A stretch of 25,959 bases of DNA from DATDPY01 sp964395765 (GTDB lineage Bacteria; Bacteroidota; Bacteroidia; Cytophagales; Cyclobacteriaceae): positions 1 through 25,959 of the forward strand of contig CAYNCU010000025.1 of assembly GCA_964395765.1 (NCBI GenBank). The letters run 5' to 3'. Below are positions 1 through 6,059 of this stretch, piece by piece. Within the stretch, counting starts at the first letter, position 1; the number at the start of each line of letters is the position of its first letter. The position numbers and the translations under genes were made by a program. The notes under the pieces are model-generated. The model was not told the origin of the DNA, did no database searches, and saw nothing but the letters and a program-made list of their open reading frames with translations.

Positions 1-444
1 CCCATAGGTGGTGATGGTGCTGGTTTCGTCATAAAAAGGGAGAAAATACTCTCCGGGTCCCGTATAGTCCTGCGATTTATAAATGACCAGATGTTGTGGT
101 TTACCGGCGAGGTAAAAATTTACGGCTCCATATTTAATATAGGCGTCTGAGGTTCCGTCACTCAAGGCTATCCTCACCACTTCCTGCCCGGGGAAAGGAA
201 CGACTCCTGCTTTAACACGGTAAGATCGGTCAACATCAAAATATTTTAATCCCATGAATTTTTCATGTTTTGCCACGAAGGGAGATTCCCCGTCACTTTT
301 CATAAAATTGTCTTTCTCCAAACGCGAATGCCTGATAGAATCTTCATAATTACCGGATACCGGAACATGATTGGCGGGGAATAATTCAAAAAGTATAATA
401 ACAATAACGATAACGATCGTAGCGATTAGGAATGTTTTCTTCAT
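1..444 (-). CDS. DUF1684 family protein, partial (C-terminus beyond window)
   Basis: The frame begins at ATG 442-444 on the minus strand and stays open to base 1, giving the first 148 residues; the C-terminus lies outside. Residues 4-18 form a hydrophobic Val/Ile-rich segment, either a signal peptide or an N-terminal anchor, so the rest is probably exported. The segments SPFVAKHEKFMGLKYFDVD, YRVKAGVVPF, YGAVNFYLAGKPQHLVIY and YFLPFYDETS match the conserved pattern of DUF1684 as I remember it. The biochemical role of that family is unknown. The gene lies 94 bp downstream of radC in the same orientation and shows no link to the respiratory genes further on. Confidence 0.72.
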   Translation of the reverse strand, partial: MKKTFLIATIVIVIVIILFELFPANHVPVSGNYEDSIRHSRLEKDNFMKSDGESPFVAKHEKFMGLKYFDVDRSYRVKAGVVPFPGQEVVRIALSDGTSDAYIKYGAVNFYLAGKPQHLVIYKSQDYTGPGEYFLPFYDETSTITTYG

Positions 445-538
445 TATTTAAACATGTTGATTCAGGTAAATCACTCGTTCAAAGGCAAAGATAAAACGGG
501 ATATGGTTTTATGGGTCCTGCCGAACAATTTTGATCAT

Positions 539-1243
539 TCACAGGATTCCTTCATCCGCAAAACTGAAATACCTGTGATCGGTAAATATTAAGTGATCAA
601 TAACCGGAATTTCCAGTAAAAGTCCCGATTCCTTTAATTTTTTAGTAAGATTTAAATCAGCCTCGCTGGGTTTTAGATTACCCGACGGATGATTGTGTAC
701 AAGAATGATGGATGAACCTTTTGCGTCCAGGGCCATTTTGAATATTACCTTGGGGTCGGCGACGGTACCGGCAAGTCCGCCGGAACTTACTTTCCGCACT
801 TCGATAACATAATTGGCCCGGTTTAAAATAATTATCCAGAACTCCTCCACCCCGGTGTCCATCAGGGATGGCCTGATAATTTTCCATGCATCTTCGGAGC
901 AGGTTATCCTGGGCTTTTCGGATGGGGAATGGCTATCGCGCCGTCGTCCCAATTCGAGAGCGCTGACTATACTGATGGCCCTGGCCTTACCTATGCCATT
1001 GATCTTTATAAGATCATGAACACTTAACCTTGCGAGTTCATTCAGGTTGTAATTCACGGTAAGTAAAAGCGTTTTGGCAAGGTCTACGGCGTTCAACTGC
1101 CTGGTTCCTGACCCGATAATTATGCCGAGTAATTCAGCGTCGGAAAGTGCGGCTTTGCCTTTCAGTAAAAGTTTTTCACGGGGACGGTCTTCTTCCGCCC
1201 ACTGCAAAATCCTTTGACAGGATTGATTGACTGTTTTTTTCAT
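539..1243 (-). CDS. radC: RadC family JAB/MPN-domain protein
   Basis: This is a complete 234-residue RadC-family protein. The N-terminal half has a UPF0758-type helical region (residues 15-60) and a helix-hairpin-helix INGIGKARA at 81-89. The C-terminal JAB/MPN domain carries the JAMM metal-site pattern: His183-Asn-His185-Pro-Ser-Gly, then Ser193 and Asp196. Length and domain order are normal. The family was named for a supposed DNA-repair role that was later questioned; the metal site suggests a metal-dependent hydrolase, but the substrate is not established. It lies downstream of rpsT on the same strand with a 117-bp gap, an arrangement familiar in Bacteroidota. Identification is secure, function is not. 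Confidence 0.93.
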   Translation of the reverse strand: MKKTVNQSCQRILQWAEEDRPREKLLLKGKAALSDAELLGIIIGSGTRQLNAVDLAKTLLLTVNYNLNELARLSVHDLIKINGIGKARAISIVSALELGRRRDSHSPSEKPRITCSEDAWKIIRPSLMDTGVEEFWIIILNRANYVIEVRKVSSGGLAGTVADPKVIFKMALDAKGSSIILVHNHPSGNLKPSEADLNLTKKLKESGLLLEIPVIDHLIFTDHRYFSFADEGIL

Positions 1244-1360
1244 AGCTGTTGAATTTGTTCATAATATATATATTTAGCGGGAAAATTAAAAAACACTGCT
1301 GCAATCTTATCTGAGCAGAGGTCAGCGGCATGAAGATTAAGACTTCGGTAATTGAGGGTG

Positions 1361-1615
1361 CTAGGCTAAATGATGTACGAACTTAGCCAGGTTTGATTTC
1401 TTATTGGAAGCGTTATTCTTATGAATAATATTTTTCTTTGCCAGTTTATCCAGCATACCGGATACTTTCTTATATAATTCCTCTGCTTCGGCCTTATTGG
1501 TGGAGGCTTTGAGCTTCTTCATGTAGGTTCTGGTCGTCTTAAGATAATACCGGTTCCTTAAATGTTTTCTCTCGTTAGTCCTGTTCCTTTTTATTGCCGA
1601 CTTATGGTTTGCCAT
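1361..1615 (-). CDS. rpsT: 30S ribosomal protein S20
   Basis: This 84-residue, very basic protein begins MANHKSAIKRNRTNERKHLRN, the hallmark N-terminus of bacterial S20, where MANHKSA and a Lys/Arg/Asn-rich helix bind 16S rRNA. It is a primary-binding protein of the small subunit and adopts a three-helix bundle. Length is typical. It is transcribed on the minus strand, with a possible TATTTTTG -7 element about 38-45 bp upstream of the start codon. radC follows on the same strand. Confidence 0.97.
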   Translation of the reverse strand: MANHKSAIKRNRTNERKHLRNRYYLKTTRTYMKKLKASTNKAEAEELYKKVSGMLDKLAKKNIIHKNNASNKKSNLAKFVHHLA

Positions 1616-1652
1616 ATCTTATTATTCCACTTTTAGTTAAATTTCAGGAGGG

Positions 1653-1660
1653 CAAAAATA
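1653..1660 (-). promoter_or_regulatory. Possible -7 promoter element for rpsT
   Basis: Read on the minus strand this is TATTTTTG, a full match to the Bacteroidota -7 consensus TAnnTTTG. It lies 37 bp upstream of the rpsT start codon, leaving a short leader. No clear -33 TTG was found at the right spacing, so the call is tentative. Confidence 0.35.
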
Positions 1661-1690
1661 GCCATTTCCGGATATTTTAACAGCCTTTGA

Positions 1691-2308
1691 TCATTCTTTT
1701 TCTGCCTTTATCAAAAAATCCCTGAATGATGCAGTATTATATTCTGCCATTCCTTCTCTTTTCATGATAATTTTCCCCTCGGGGGAAATAACATAAGTGG
1801 TCGGAACAACATTTCCAGAGAAAATTTGCGGGATTCCGCTCAGGGGTTTATAAATATTGAAGGAAAATCCCCTTTTTTCGGCAAAATGCCTCGCTTTTTC
1901 GAAATCATTATTCACCGAAACCATTATGAAAGCTATATTTTCCTTGTTGACGGAAGTATATAGTTTATTGATATCGGGCATTTCGGCAATGCAGGGGGGA
2001 CACCAGGTAGCCCAGAAATTGAGAAAGACGACCTTTCCTTTAAGGGAAGCGCCGTCAAGAATATTCCCGTGTTGGTCTATGAAGCGGAAACCGTAATCTG
2101 TTGTCCCATATACCTGATCCGAATGTATCTTCGGCCTGATGATTCCGGTTTTAAGCACTATGGACTGTAGGCTTCCCAAAACAACGGTATAGAGACCGGT
2201 GATATACAACAGGCCGATAATCCCTACAATGATGCCCCATTCGGTCAATTCTCTTTTTAAAGTTTTTTTCTTTCGGGCAGGATCTGTTGAATTTTTGTTC
2301 TGATTCAT
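1691..2308 (-). CDS. TlpA/ResA-type membrane-anchored thioredoxin-like protein
   Basis: This is a 205-residue protein with a charged N-terminus, one membrane anchor (about residues 24-46) and an extracytoplasmic thioredoxin fold. The active site is WATWC103-Pro-Pro-C106, and the cis-Pro loop is VVPTT (Pro169). WCPPC is typical of TlpA/ResA proteins, which reduce disulfides in the periplasm, including heme-ligating cysteines of apocytochromes c. With at least seven c-type cytochrome or maturation genes in this window, a role in cytochrome c maturation is plausible but not proven; the family also serves other oxidoreductases. The gene lies 61 bp downstream of the Crp/Fnr gene on the same strand. 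Only one start ATG is available. Confidence 0.88.
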   Translation of the reverse strand: MNQNKNSTDPARKKKTLKRELTEWGIIVGIIGLLYITGLYTVVLGSLQSIVLKTGIIRPKIHSDQVYGTTDYGFRFIDQHGNILDGASLKGKVVFLNFWATWCPPCIAEMPDINKLYTSVNKENIAFIMVSVNNDFEKARHFAEKRGFSFNIYKPLSGIPQIFSGNVVPTTYVISPEGKIIMKREGMAEYNTASFRDFLIKAEKE

Positions 2309-2318
2309 AACACAGGTC

Positions 2319-2326
2319 CAAAGATA
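2319..2326 (-). promoter_or_regulatory. Possible promoter of the TlpA-like gene
   Basis: On the minus strand this is TATCTTTG, matching the Bacteroidota -7 consensus TAnnTTTG. A TTG (minus-strand view of 2344-2346) lies 17 nt upstream, within the accepted spacing for a -33 element. The leader to ATG 2308 would be only a few bases, so the call remains tentative. Confidence 0.35.
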
Positions 2327-2369
2327 ATCAAAGCGGGAATTAACAAGCGATCAAAAATACGGGTCCTGA

Positions 2370-3071
2370 TCAGCCGAGATCGGCATATTTGGATAAGGTA
2401 GCTTCGTTAAGGAGAACTATTTCCTTGTCCTTTTCATCAATAACACCTTCATCTTTAAATTCCTTAAGGACGCGGATGGCGCTTTCCCGGGTCATGGCTG
2501 TAAAATCGGCGATATCCTGCTTGGACAGGTTTTTGATGGATCCGTTTTCATAGATATGTTTCTGCAGGAAAATCAGGGCTTCTGCAATCCTGCCTTCCAT
2601 ATTTTTCTGTGTTATCGTTACAAAGCGCTGAAATGACTCGATTGATTTCAGGCTTAAATACCGGATAAATTCTTCCGCAAATCTGGAATTCATCCTTACT
2701 ACCTTTTTAAAATTGTTGGCATCGATAAAACAGGCATCGGAGTCAACAATAGCCATGAGTGAAAAGTGATGTCGGTTGTCAACATACATACCCGGTCCAC
2801 TATTGATCTCAAAGGGTTTTACAATATTCAGTATCAGGTTTTTATCTCTCAGGCCTTCGATGTAGGCCTTGGCCATACCGGTATTGATAATTACGATGTG
2901 AGTCATAGGTGAGCCCTGTTTGAAAATCACCTCACCCTGTTTAAAATGAACCTCGATCCGGTTCTCATTCATGACCTCCAGCTCCTCGTCTTTAAGCAAT
3001 TTAAAAAGCTCATTTCTGCGAAAGCATTTTCTGCAATCCAGGCACTTAAAATCATTAATGAATACTGCCAT
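2370..3071 (-). CDS. Crp/Fnr family regulator with FNR-like cysteines
   Basis: This 233-residue regulator has an N-terminal Cys cluster (Cys10, Cys13, Cys16), a cyclic-nucleotide-binding-type beta roll (about 30-125), a dimerisation helix (about 128-160) and a Crp-type winged helix-turn-helix (about 180-225). The only other cysteine is Cys114. Three N-terminal cysteines plus one central one is the arrangement that holds the oxygen-labile 4Fe-4S cluster in E. coli FNR (C20, C23, C29, C122), although the spacing here is C-x2-C-x2-C. The recognition helix reads TRESAIRVLKEF, with Glu196 and Arg200 where FNR has its DNA-contacting Glu and Arg, and Ile199 in place of the usual Ser. It is divergent from the respiratory operon at 3407, with FNR-like boxes between them. 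It is probably an anaerobic or redox sensor; a Crp-type effector sensor is the alternative. Confidence 0.88.
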   Translation of the reverse strand: MAVFINDFKCLDCRKCFRRNELFKLLKDEELEVMNENRIEVHFKQGEVIFKQGSPMTHIVIINTGMAKAYIEGLRDKNLILNIVKPFEINSGPGMYVDNRHHFSLMAIVDSDACFIDANNFKKVVRMNSRFAEEFIRYLSLKSIESFQRFVTITQKNMEGRIAEALIFLQKHIYENGSIKNLSKQDIADFTAMTRESAIRVLKEFKDEGVIDEKDKEIVLLNEATLSKYADLG

Positions 3072-3141
3072 TGCTAACCGATAAAAATATTTAATAAAAC
3101 CGAGTTCCGGATTTATGGATCATTTCCGAATAAAAAGCAAA

Positions 3142-3170
3142 GGTAATTACCAATACCTGATCGGTAATTA
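3142..3170. repeat. GGTAATTA operator-like repeat
   Basis: GGTAATTACC (3142-3151) is a perfect 10-bp palindrome. A second GGTAATTA begins at 3163, exactly 21 bp (two helical turns) after the first. TAATTACC (3144-3151) and GGTAATTA (3163-3170) also form an 8-bp inverted repeat around an 11-bp spacer. The position next to the FNR-like box suggests a protein-binding site, but the binding protein is unknown. Confidence 0.4.
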
Positions 3171-3176
3171 AATTTC

Positions 3177-3190
3177 GTGATTAATATCAA
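3177..3190 (+). promoter_or_regulatory. FNR-like box upstream of the cytochrome operon
   Basis: GTGATTAATATCAA matches the FNR consensus TTGAT-N4-ATCAA at 9 of 10 defined bases. The surrounding 17 bp, CGTGATTAATATCAATT at 3176-3192, recur exactly on the minus strand at 20264-20280 upstream of the hexaheme lipoprotein. In both places the element starts 231 bp before the start codon (ATG 3407 and ATG 20049). Confidence 0.65.
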
Positions 3191-3197
3191 TTATTTT

Positions 3198-3211
3198 TTG
3201 CGATTTATCAA
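3198..3211 (+). promoter_or_regulatory. Weaker second FNR-like box
   Basis: TTGCGATTTATCAA matches the FNR consensus at 8 of 10 defined bases. Its centre is 21 bp from that of the preceding box, so both would face the same side of the helix. A related GATTTATC also follows the matching element near 20249-20256 on the minus strand. Confidence 0.35.
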
Positions 3212-3406
3212 TGATTACAAAATAAATATCATTTCTCCGGCGGCATACATCATGCATATGAAGTTGTTCGGAATGACGTTGGGGGGGAAATTTGTTGCAA
3301 TATAAAAACATGATTTTTAGCTACTGATTTTTTTTACAGCTTTTTGAAAAATGTGGTTTTTTATTATGAATGCGGATTTTTTCAACAATAAATGCGGAGA
3401 AACAGA

Positions 3407-4669
3407 ATGAAAAGGTACAGAAAAATTTATACGGTACTGGGATTGCTTCTATTCACGGCTTCGTGTACCTATTATACAAACGAACCACCGCCCATCTCGG
3501 AAGCCCGACCTACTCTTGAGGCTAGACATGTTTCGGTTCCACCGAACTCGATTAATGCTTCCTATTGGGCCACGGCAACTTACCTGACAGTTAATGTAAA
3601 AGACATTAATACAAAGATGGTCTCGCCAGGGGATGGTTTATTGAACGTAAATGGTATGTACAATGGCGTAAGTGATTTTAACGGGGGAGACTCAGCCGAG
3701 TTAACCCTAAAGGCAGCCTATGATGATGAAAATCTCTATATCCTCGCCAGTTGGAATGATAAAACGCTGAATGTTTCAGGGAACAACTGGTATTACAATG
3801 GCCCATCCGATCCATTAAAAGATGAAAGTAGTGCCGGATGGACTTCACAGGGAAGCGATGATGAATTAATTCTTGCTTTCAACAAAAGCGGGAAAACCCG
3901 CGATATCTGGAAATGGAGCCTGGCTTTATCAGAACCCTTGGGATACGCCATTGACATGTATGATAACGGTAGTCAATGGTCCAATGATGCAGGCGATCAA
4001 ATGTTTGTCAGGAATTCAATGAGCGACAGTTACCGTTCCGGTCCCAAATATGAATGGAACGGCAAACAACAGTCTGTCGACCGAGATCCTGCCGGATCGA
4101 CCGTACTTGATCCTCTGGACTTTCTACTGAATAAGACTGATTTTACGGAGGATGTTGCCAACGGGGAAGATTTATTTCAGAGTCATTGTTCTTTCTGTCA
4201 TGGTAGCCATGGCCAGGGTCATGCACCGTTTGATACACTTGCGGTTTCGCTGGTCAATGGTGCGACTTATAACAGGAGTCTGTACTCTTCATCGATTGAC
4301 AATAGATTAGCTGCTGATTCTACCCACGATGGGGCTAAATATTGGAATGAACTCAGTAAACAGGACAAAATTGATGTTTTTGCCCGGATAAGGACCTTTA
4401 ACGGAATTCCAGGCTATTATCTTCAGAATCCGTCAGGCAGTGCTTCCGATATCCGCGCTTTATCCAATATCCAACTGTCGAGGATCAATACTTCATCATC
4501 CAACTCAGGCTATAAGGTTTTATTTATCAGGAAATTAAATACCGGTAAAGACGATGATGTACAGTTCGACCTTTCTACCGGAAGACAATTTGAATTTGAT
4601 GTGTATTTAATGGACAACGATATCCTGAATAAAATAGGAAAAACGTCAGAACAATTGACTTTTAAATGA
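3407..4669 (+). CDS. Lipoprotein with ethylbenzene-dehydrogenase-like and cytochrome c domains
   Basis: This is a 420-residue lipoprotein: the signal ends LFTASC with Cys20 as the lipid site. Residues about 45-210 resemble the heme-binding domain of the ethylbenzene dehydrogenase gamma subunit (EB_dh), including YDDENLYILASWNDKTLN and a DDELILAF strand. A class-I-like cytochrome c segment follows, with heme motif Cys261-Ser-Phe-Cys264-His265. The last 55 residues (KVLFIRKLNTG through FEFDVYLMDND) look like the missing C-terminal strands of the EB_dh fold, so the cytochrome segment appears inserted within it. No Met lies between the heme motif and residue 390, so the usual Met ligand seems absent. 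It is the first gene of the operon and overlaps the next gene by 4 bp. Start 3407 was chosen over 3392 for the lipoprotein signal and the GGAG ribosome site. Function is unknown; probably electron transfer at the envelope. Confidence 0.8.
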   Translation: MKRYRKIYTVLGLLLFTASCTYYTNEPPPISEARPTLEARHVSVPPNSINASYWATATYLTVNVKDINTKMVSPGDGLLNVNGMYNGVSDFNGGDSAELTLKAAYDDENLYILASWNDKTLNVSGNNWYYNGPSDPLKDESSAGWTSQGSDDELILAFNKSGKTRDIWKWSLALSEPLGYAIDMYDNGSQWSNDAGDQMFVRNSMSDSYRSGPKYEWNGKQQSVDRDPAGSTVLDPLDFLLNKTDFTEDVANGEDLFQSHCSFCHGSHGQGHAPFDTLAVSLVNGATYNRSLYSSSIDNRLAADSTHDGAKYWNELSKQDKIDVFARIRTFNGIPGYYLQNPSGSASDIRALSNIQLSRINTSSSNSGYKVLFIRKLNTGKDDDVQFDLSTGRQFEFDVYLMDNDILNKIGKTSEQLTFK

Positions 4670-5112
4670 TGAACATAATTAAAAACAGACTACAGGATTC
4701 AACAATTATGAAAATGAATAACAATAAAAGGGATATAGGTTTGGGGTCGGCCATAATCATATTAACAATATTTTTTCTTTTTGGACTTGATGCCTGTACC
4801 TATGATACATTGAAATATATATCACCTGAGACTCCTGACACGGTAAGTTTTTCAAATGACCTAATTCCATTTTTTACTGAAAATTGCGCTATGTCAGGAT
4901 GCCATATCGCGGGAGGACAGACTCCCGATCTGAGTTCGGCTAATGCTTATAACTCATTGACCCAATTAGGATATATTGAGACCGACACAAGTAAAGCGGC
5001 TGAAAGTGTGATTTACCAGAAAATTACAACCGGCTCCATGGCACAATATGCCAATGATCAGGGTCGTGCTTTACTTTTAAAATGGATTGAACAAGGAGCA
5101 AAGAACAATTAA
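4666..5112 (+). CDS. Cytochrome c-like lipoprotein with CX4CH heme motif
   Basis: The longest frame (148 residues) starts at ATG 4666 inside an ATGA overlap with the previous stop. ATG 4708, preceded by AGGA at 4694-4697, gives a more normal lipoprotein signal and may be the true start. The signal ends GLDAC, with the lipidated Cys at residue 44 of the long form. The body contains NCAMSGCHIAGG, a C-x4-C-H motif (Cys74, Cys79, His80). The pattern (FSNDLIPFF, NC..SGCH, PDLSS, a GSM near the C-terminus, WIEQGA) is that of small cytochrome-type lipoproteins common in Bacteroidota. CX4CH can bind heme covalently in some cytochromes c3. It probably passes electrons between its operon partners, but no partner is established. 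Confidence 0.75.
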   Translation: MMNIIKNRLQDSTIMKMNNNKRDIGLGSAIIILTIFFLFGLDACTYDTLKYISPETPDTVSFSNDLIPFFTENCAMSGCHIAGGQTPDLSSANAYNSLTQLGYIETDTSKAAESVIYQKITTGSMAQYANDQGRALLLKWIEQGAKNN

Positions 5113-5123
5113 AACGCATAAAA

Positions 5124-6047
5124 ATGAAAAATTGGATTCGAATTTATTATAGTTTGATTTTCCTGGCATTAATTTTTTTACCTTACACAGTTCTAAGGGC
5201 CCAGGATCAACCGCAGCAGGAAGACCGTAAAGAACCTGCACGAAACGCTTTTAACAGCCCGATATTAATTGATAATCAAACCGACGTTGTCAACATTCCC
5301 AAGACCCTCCAGTGGGACATTCAACACCGTTTCGGAACTGTGGCTAACGGGGCAAAAGATCTTTTCGGAATATTTGCACCTTCCAATATCAGACTGGGAT
5401 TCAGTTATACGCCAATAAAAAATCTCGCTGTTGGAATCGGGATTTCTAAAATCGTAATTTCCAATCCTACAATGGATTACAGTGTGAAGTATAAAATATT
5501 TCAACAAACCAAATCCAACAGTATGCCTGTAAACATTACCTATTTCGGTGAAATGGGACAGGATACACGGGGAGGCGAATACTTTGTGAAATATGCTCAC
5601 AGGTTTTCTTTCTTCAATGAATTAATCATTTCGAGGAGGTTTGGGCCTTATTTTTCAGCCCAGGTAGCCCCGATGATCTCTCATTTTAACGCAGTGGATA
5701 CACTTTTCAGCAATGATATATTTGGAATTAATGTGGCAGCTAAAATCAAGGTAAGTGCAATGGGAAGTGTTGAATTGGCGTGGACTCAACCATTGAATCA
5801 ACATGATGTAAATACTGCCGAAGATCCGAATTTCAAAAAAGATGCCGGGCCTAAACCTAATTTTTCATTGGGTTACGAAATAATGACAAGCGGGCATGCT
5901 TTTCAGATCTTTTTTACGACGTACAGGGATATATTGCCACAAAATAATCTTTCATACAACACCAATTCCTTATCAAACGATGTAAATGGCAAAAACAAGT
6001 TGGGGTTCCTGATCGGGTTCAACCTGACCAGGTTGTGGAATTTTTAA
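5124..6047 (+). CDS. DUF5777-like outer-membrane beta-barrel protein
   Basis: This 307-residue protein has a signal peptide with likely cleavage after LRA-26. The rest alternates short amphipathic strands and ends in an aromatic residue (LTRLWNF), as outer-membrane barrels do. Motifs such as SPILIDNQT, WDIQHRFGTVANG, LFGIFAPSNIRLGFSYTP and LAVGIGISK match DUF5777 barrels as I know them. There is no CxxCH, so it is not itself a cytochrome. It starts 11 bp after the CX4CH lipoprotein stop and ends 12 bp before the Fe-S gene, so it is surely co-transcribed with them. It may anchor the cytochrome lipoproteins or form a pore beside them; that is inference. The second copy of the cluster (9969-13279) has no such gene. 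Confidence 0.78.
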   Translation: MKNWIRIYYSLIFLALIFLPYTVLRAQDQPQQEDRKEPARNAFNSPILIDNQTDVVNIPKTLQWDIQHRFGTVANGAKDLFGIFAPSNIRLGFSYTPIKNLAVGIGISKIVISNPTMDYSVKYKIFQQTKSNSMPVNITYFGEMGQDTRGGEYFVKYAHRFSFFNELIISRRFGPYFSAQVAPMISHFNAVDTLFSNDIFGINVAAKIKVSAMGSVELAWTQPLNQHDVNTAEDPNFKKDAGPKPNFSLGYEIMTSGHAFQIFFTTYRDILPQNNLSYNTNSLSNDVNGKNKLGFLIGFNLTRLWNF

Positions 6048-6059
6048 ACGAAAGGGACA

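Larger units (their letters stand above)
3072..3406. promoter_or_regulatory. Divergent regulatory region, crp/fnr gene and cytochrome operon
   Basis: This 335-bp gap separates the minus-strand regulator gene from the plus-strand cytochrome operon and holds no convincing gene. It contains a GGTAATTA repeat/palindrome (3142-3170), an FNR-like box (3177-3190), a weaker second box (3198-3211), and a G-tract followed by AT-rich DNA. GCGGAG at 3394-3399 gives a Shine-Dalgarno for ATG 3407. The ATG at 3392 is less likely as the start because it overlaps this ribosome site. Confidence 0.6.

Noticed and set aside
3281..3301. A sigma-54-like arrangement (GG, 10 nt, GC with TTGCA) in the leader of the cytochrome operon.
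   Set aside because: Only the GG/GC core and TTGCA fit; the conserved C of the -24 element is missing, the G-tract makes a GG trivial, and the matching leader of the hexaheme gene has no such element.
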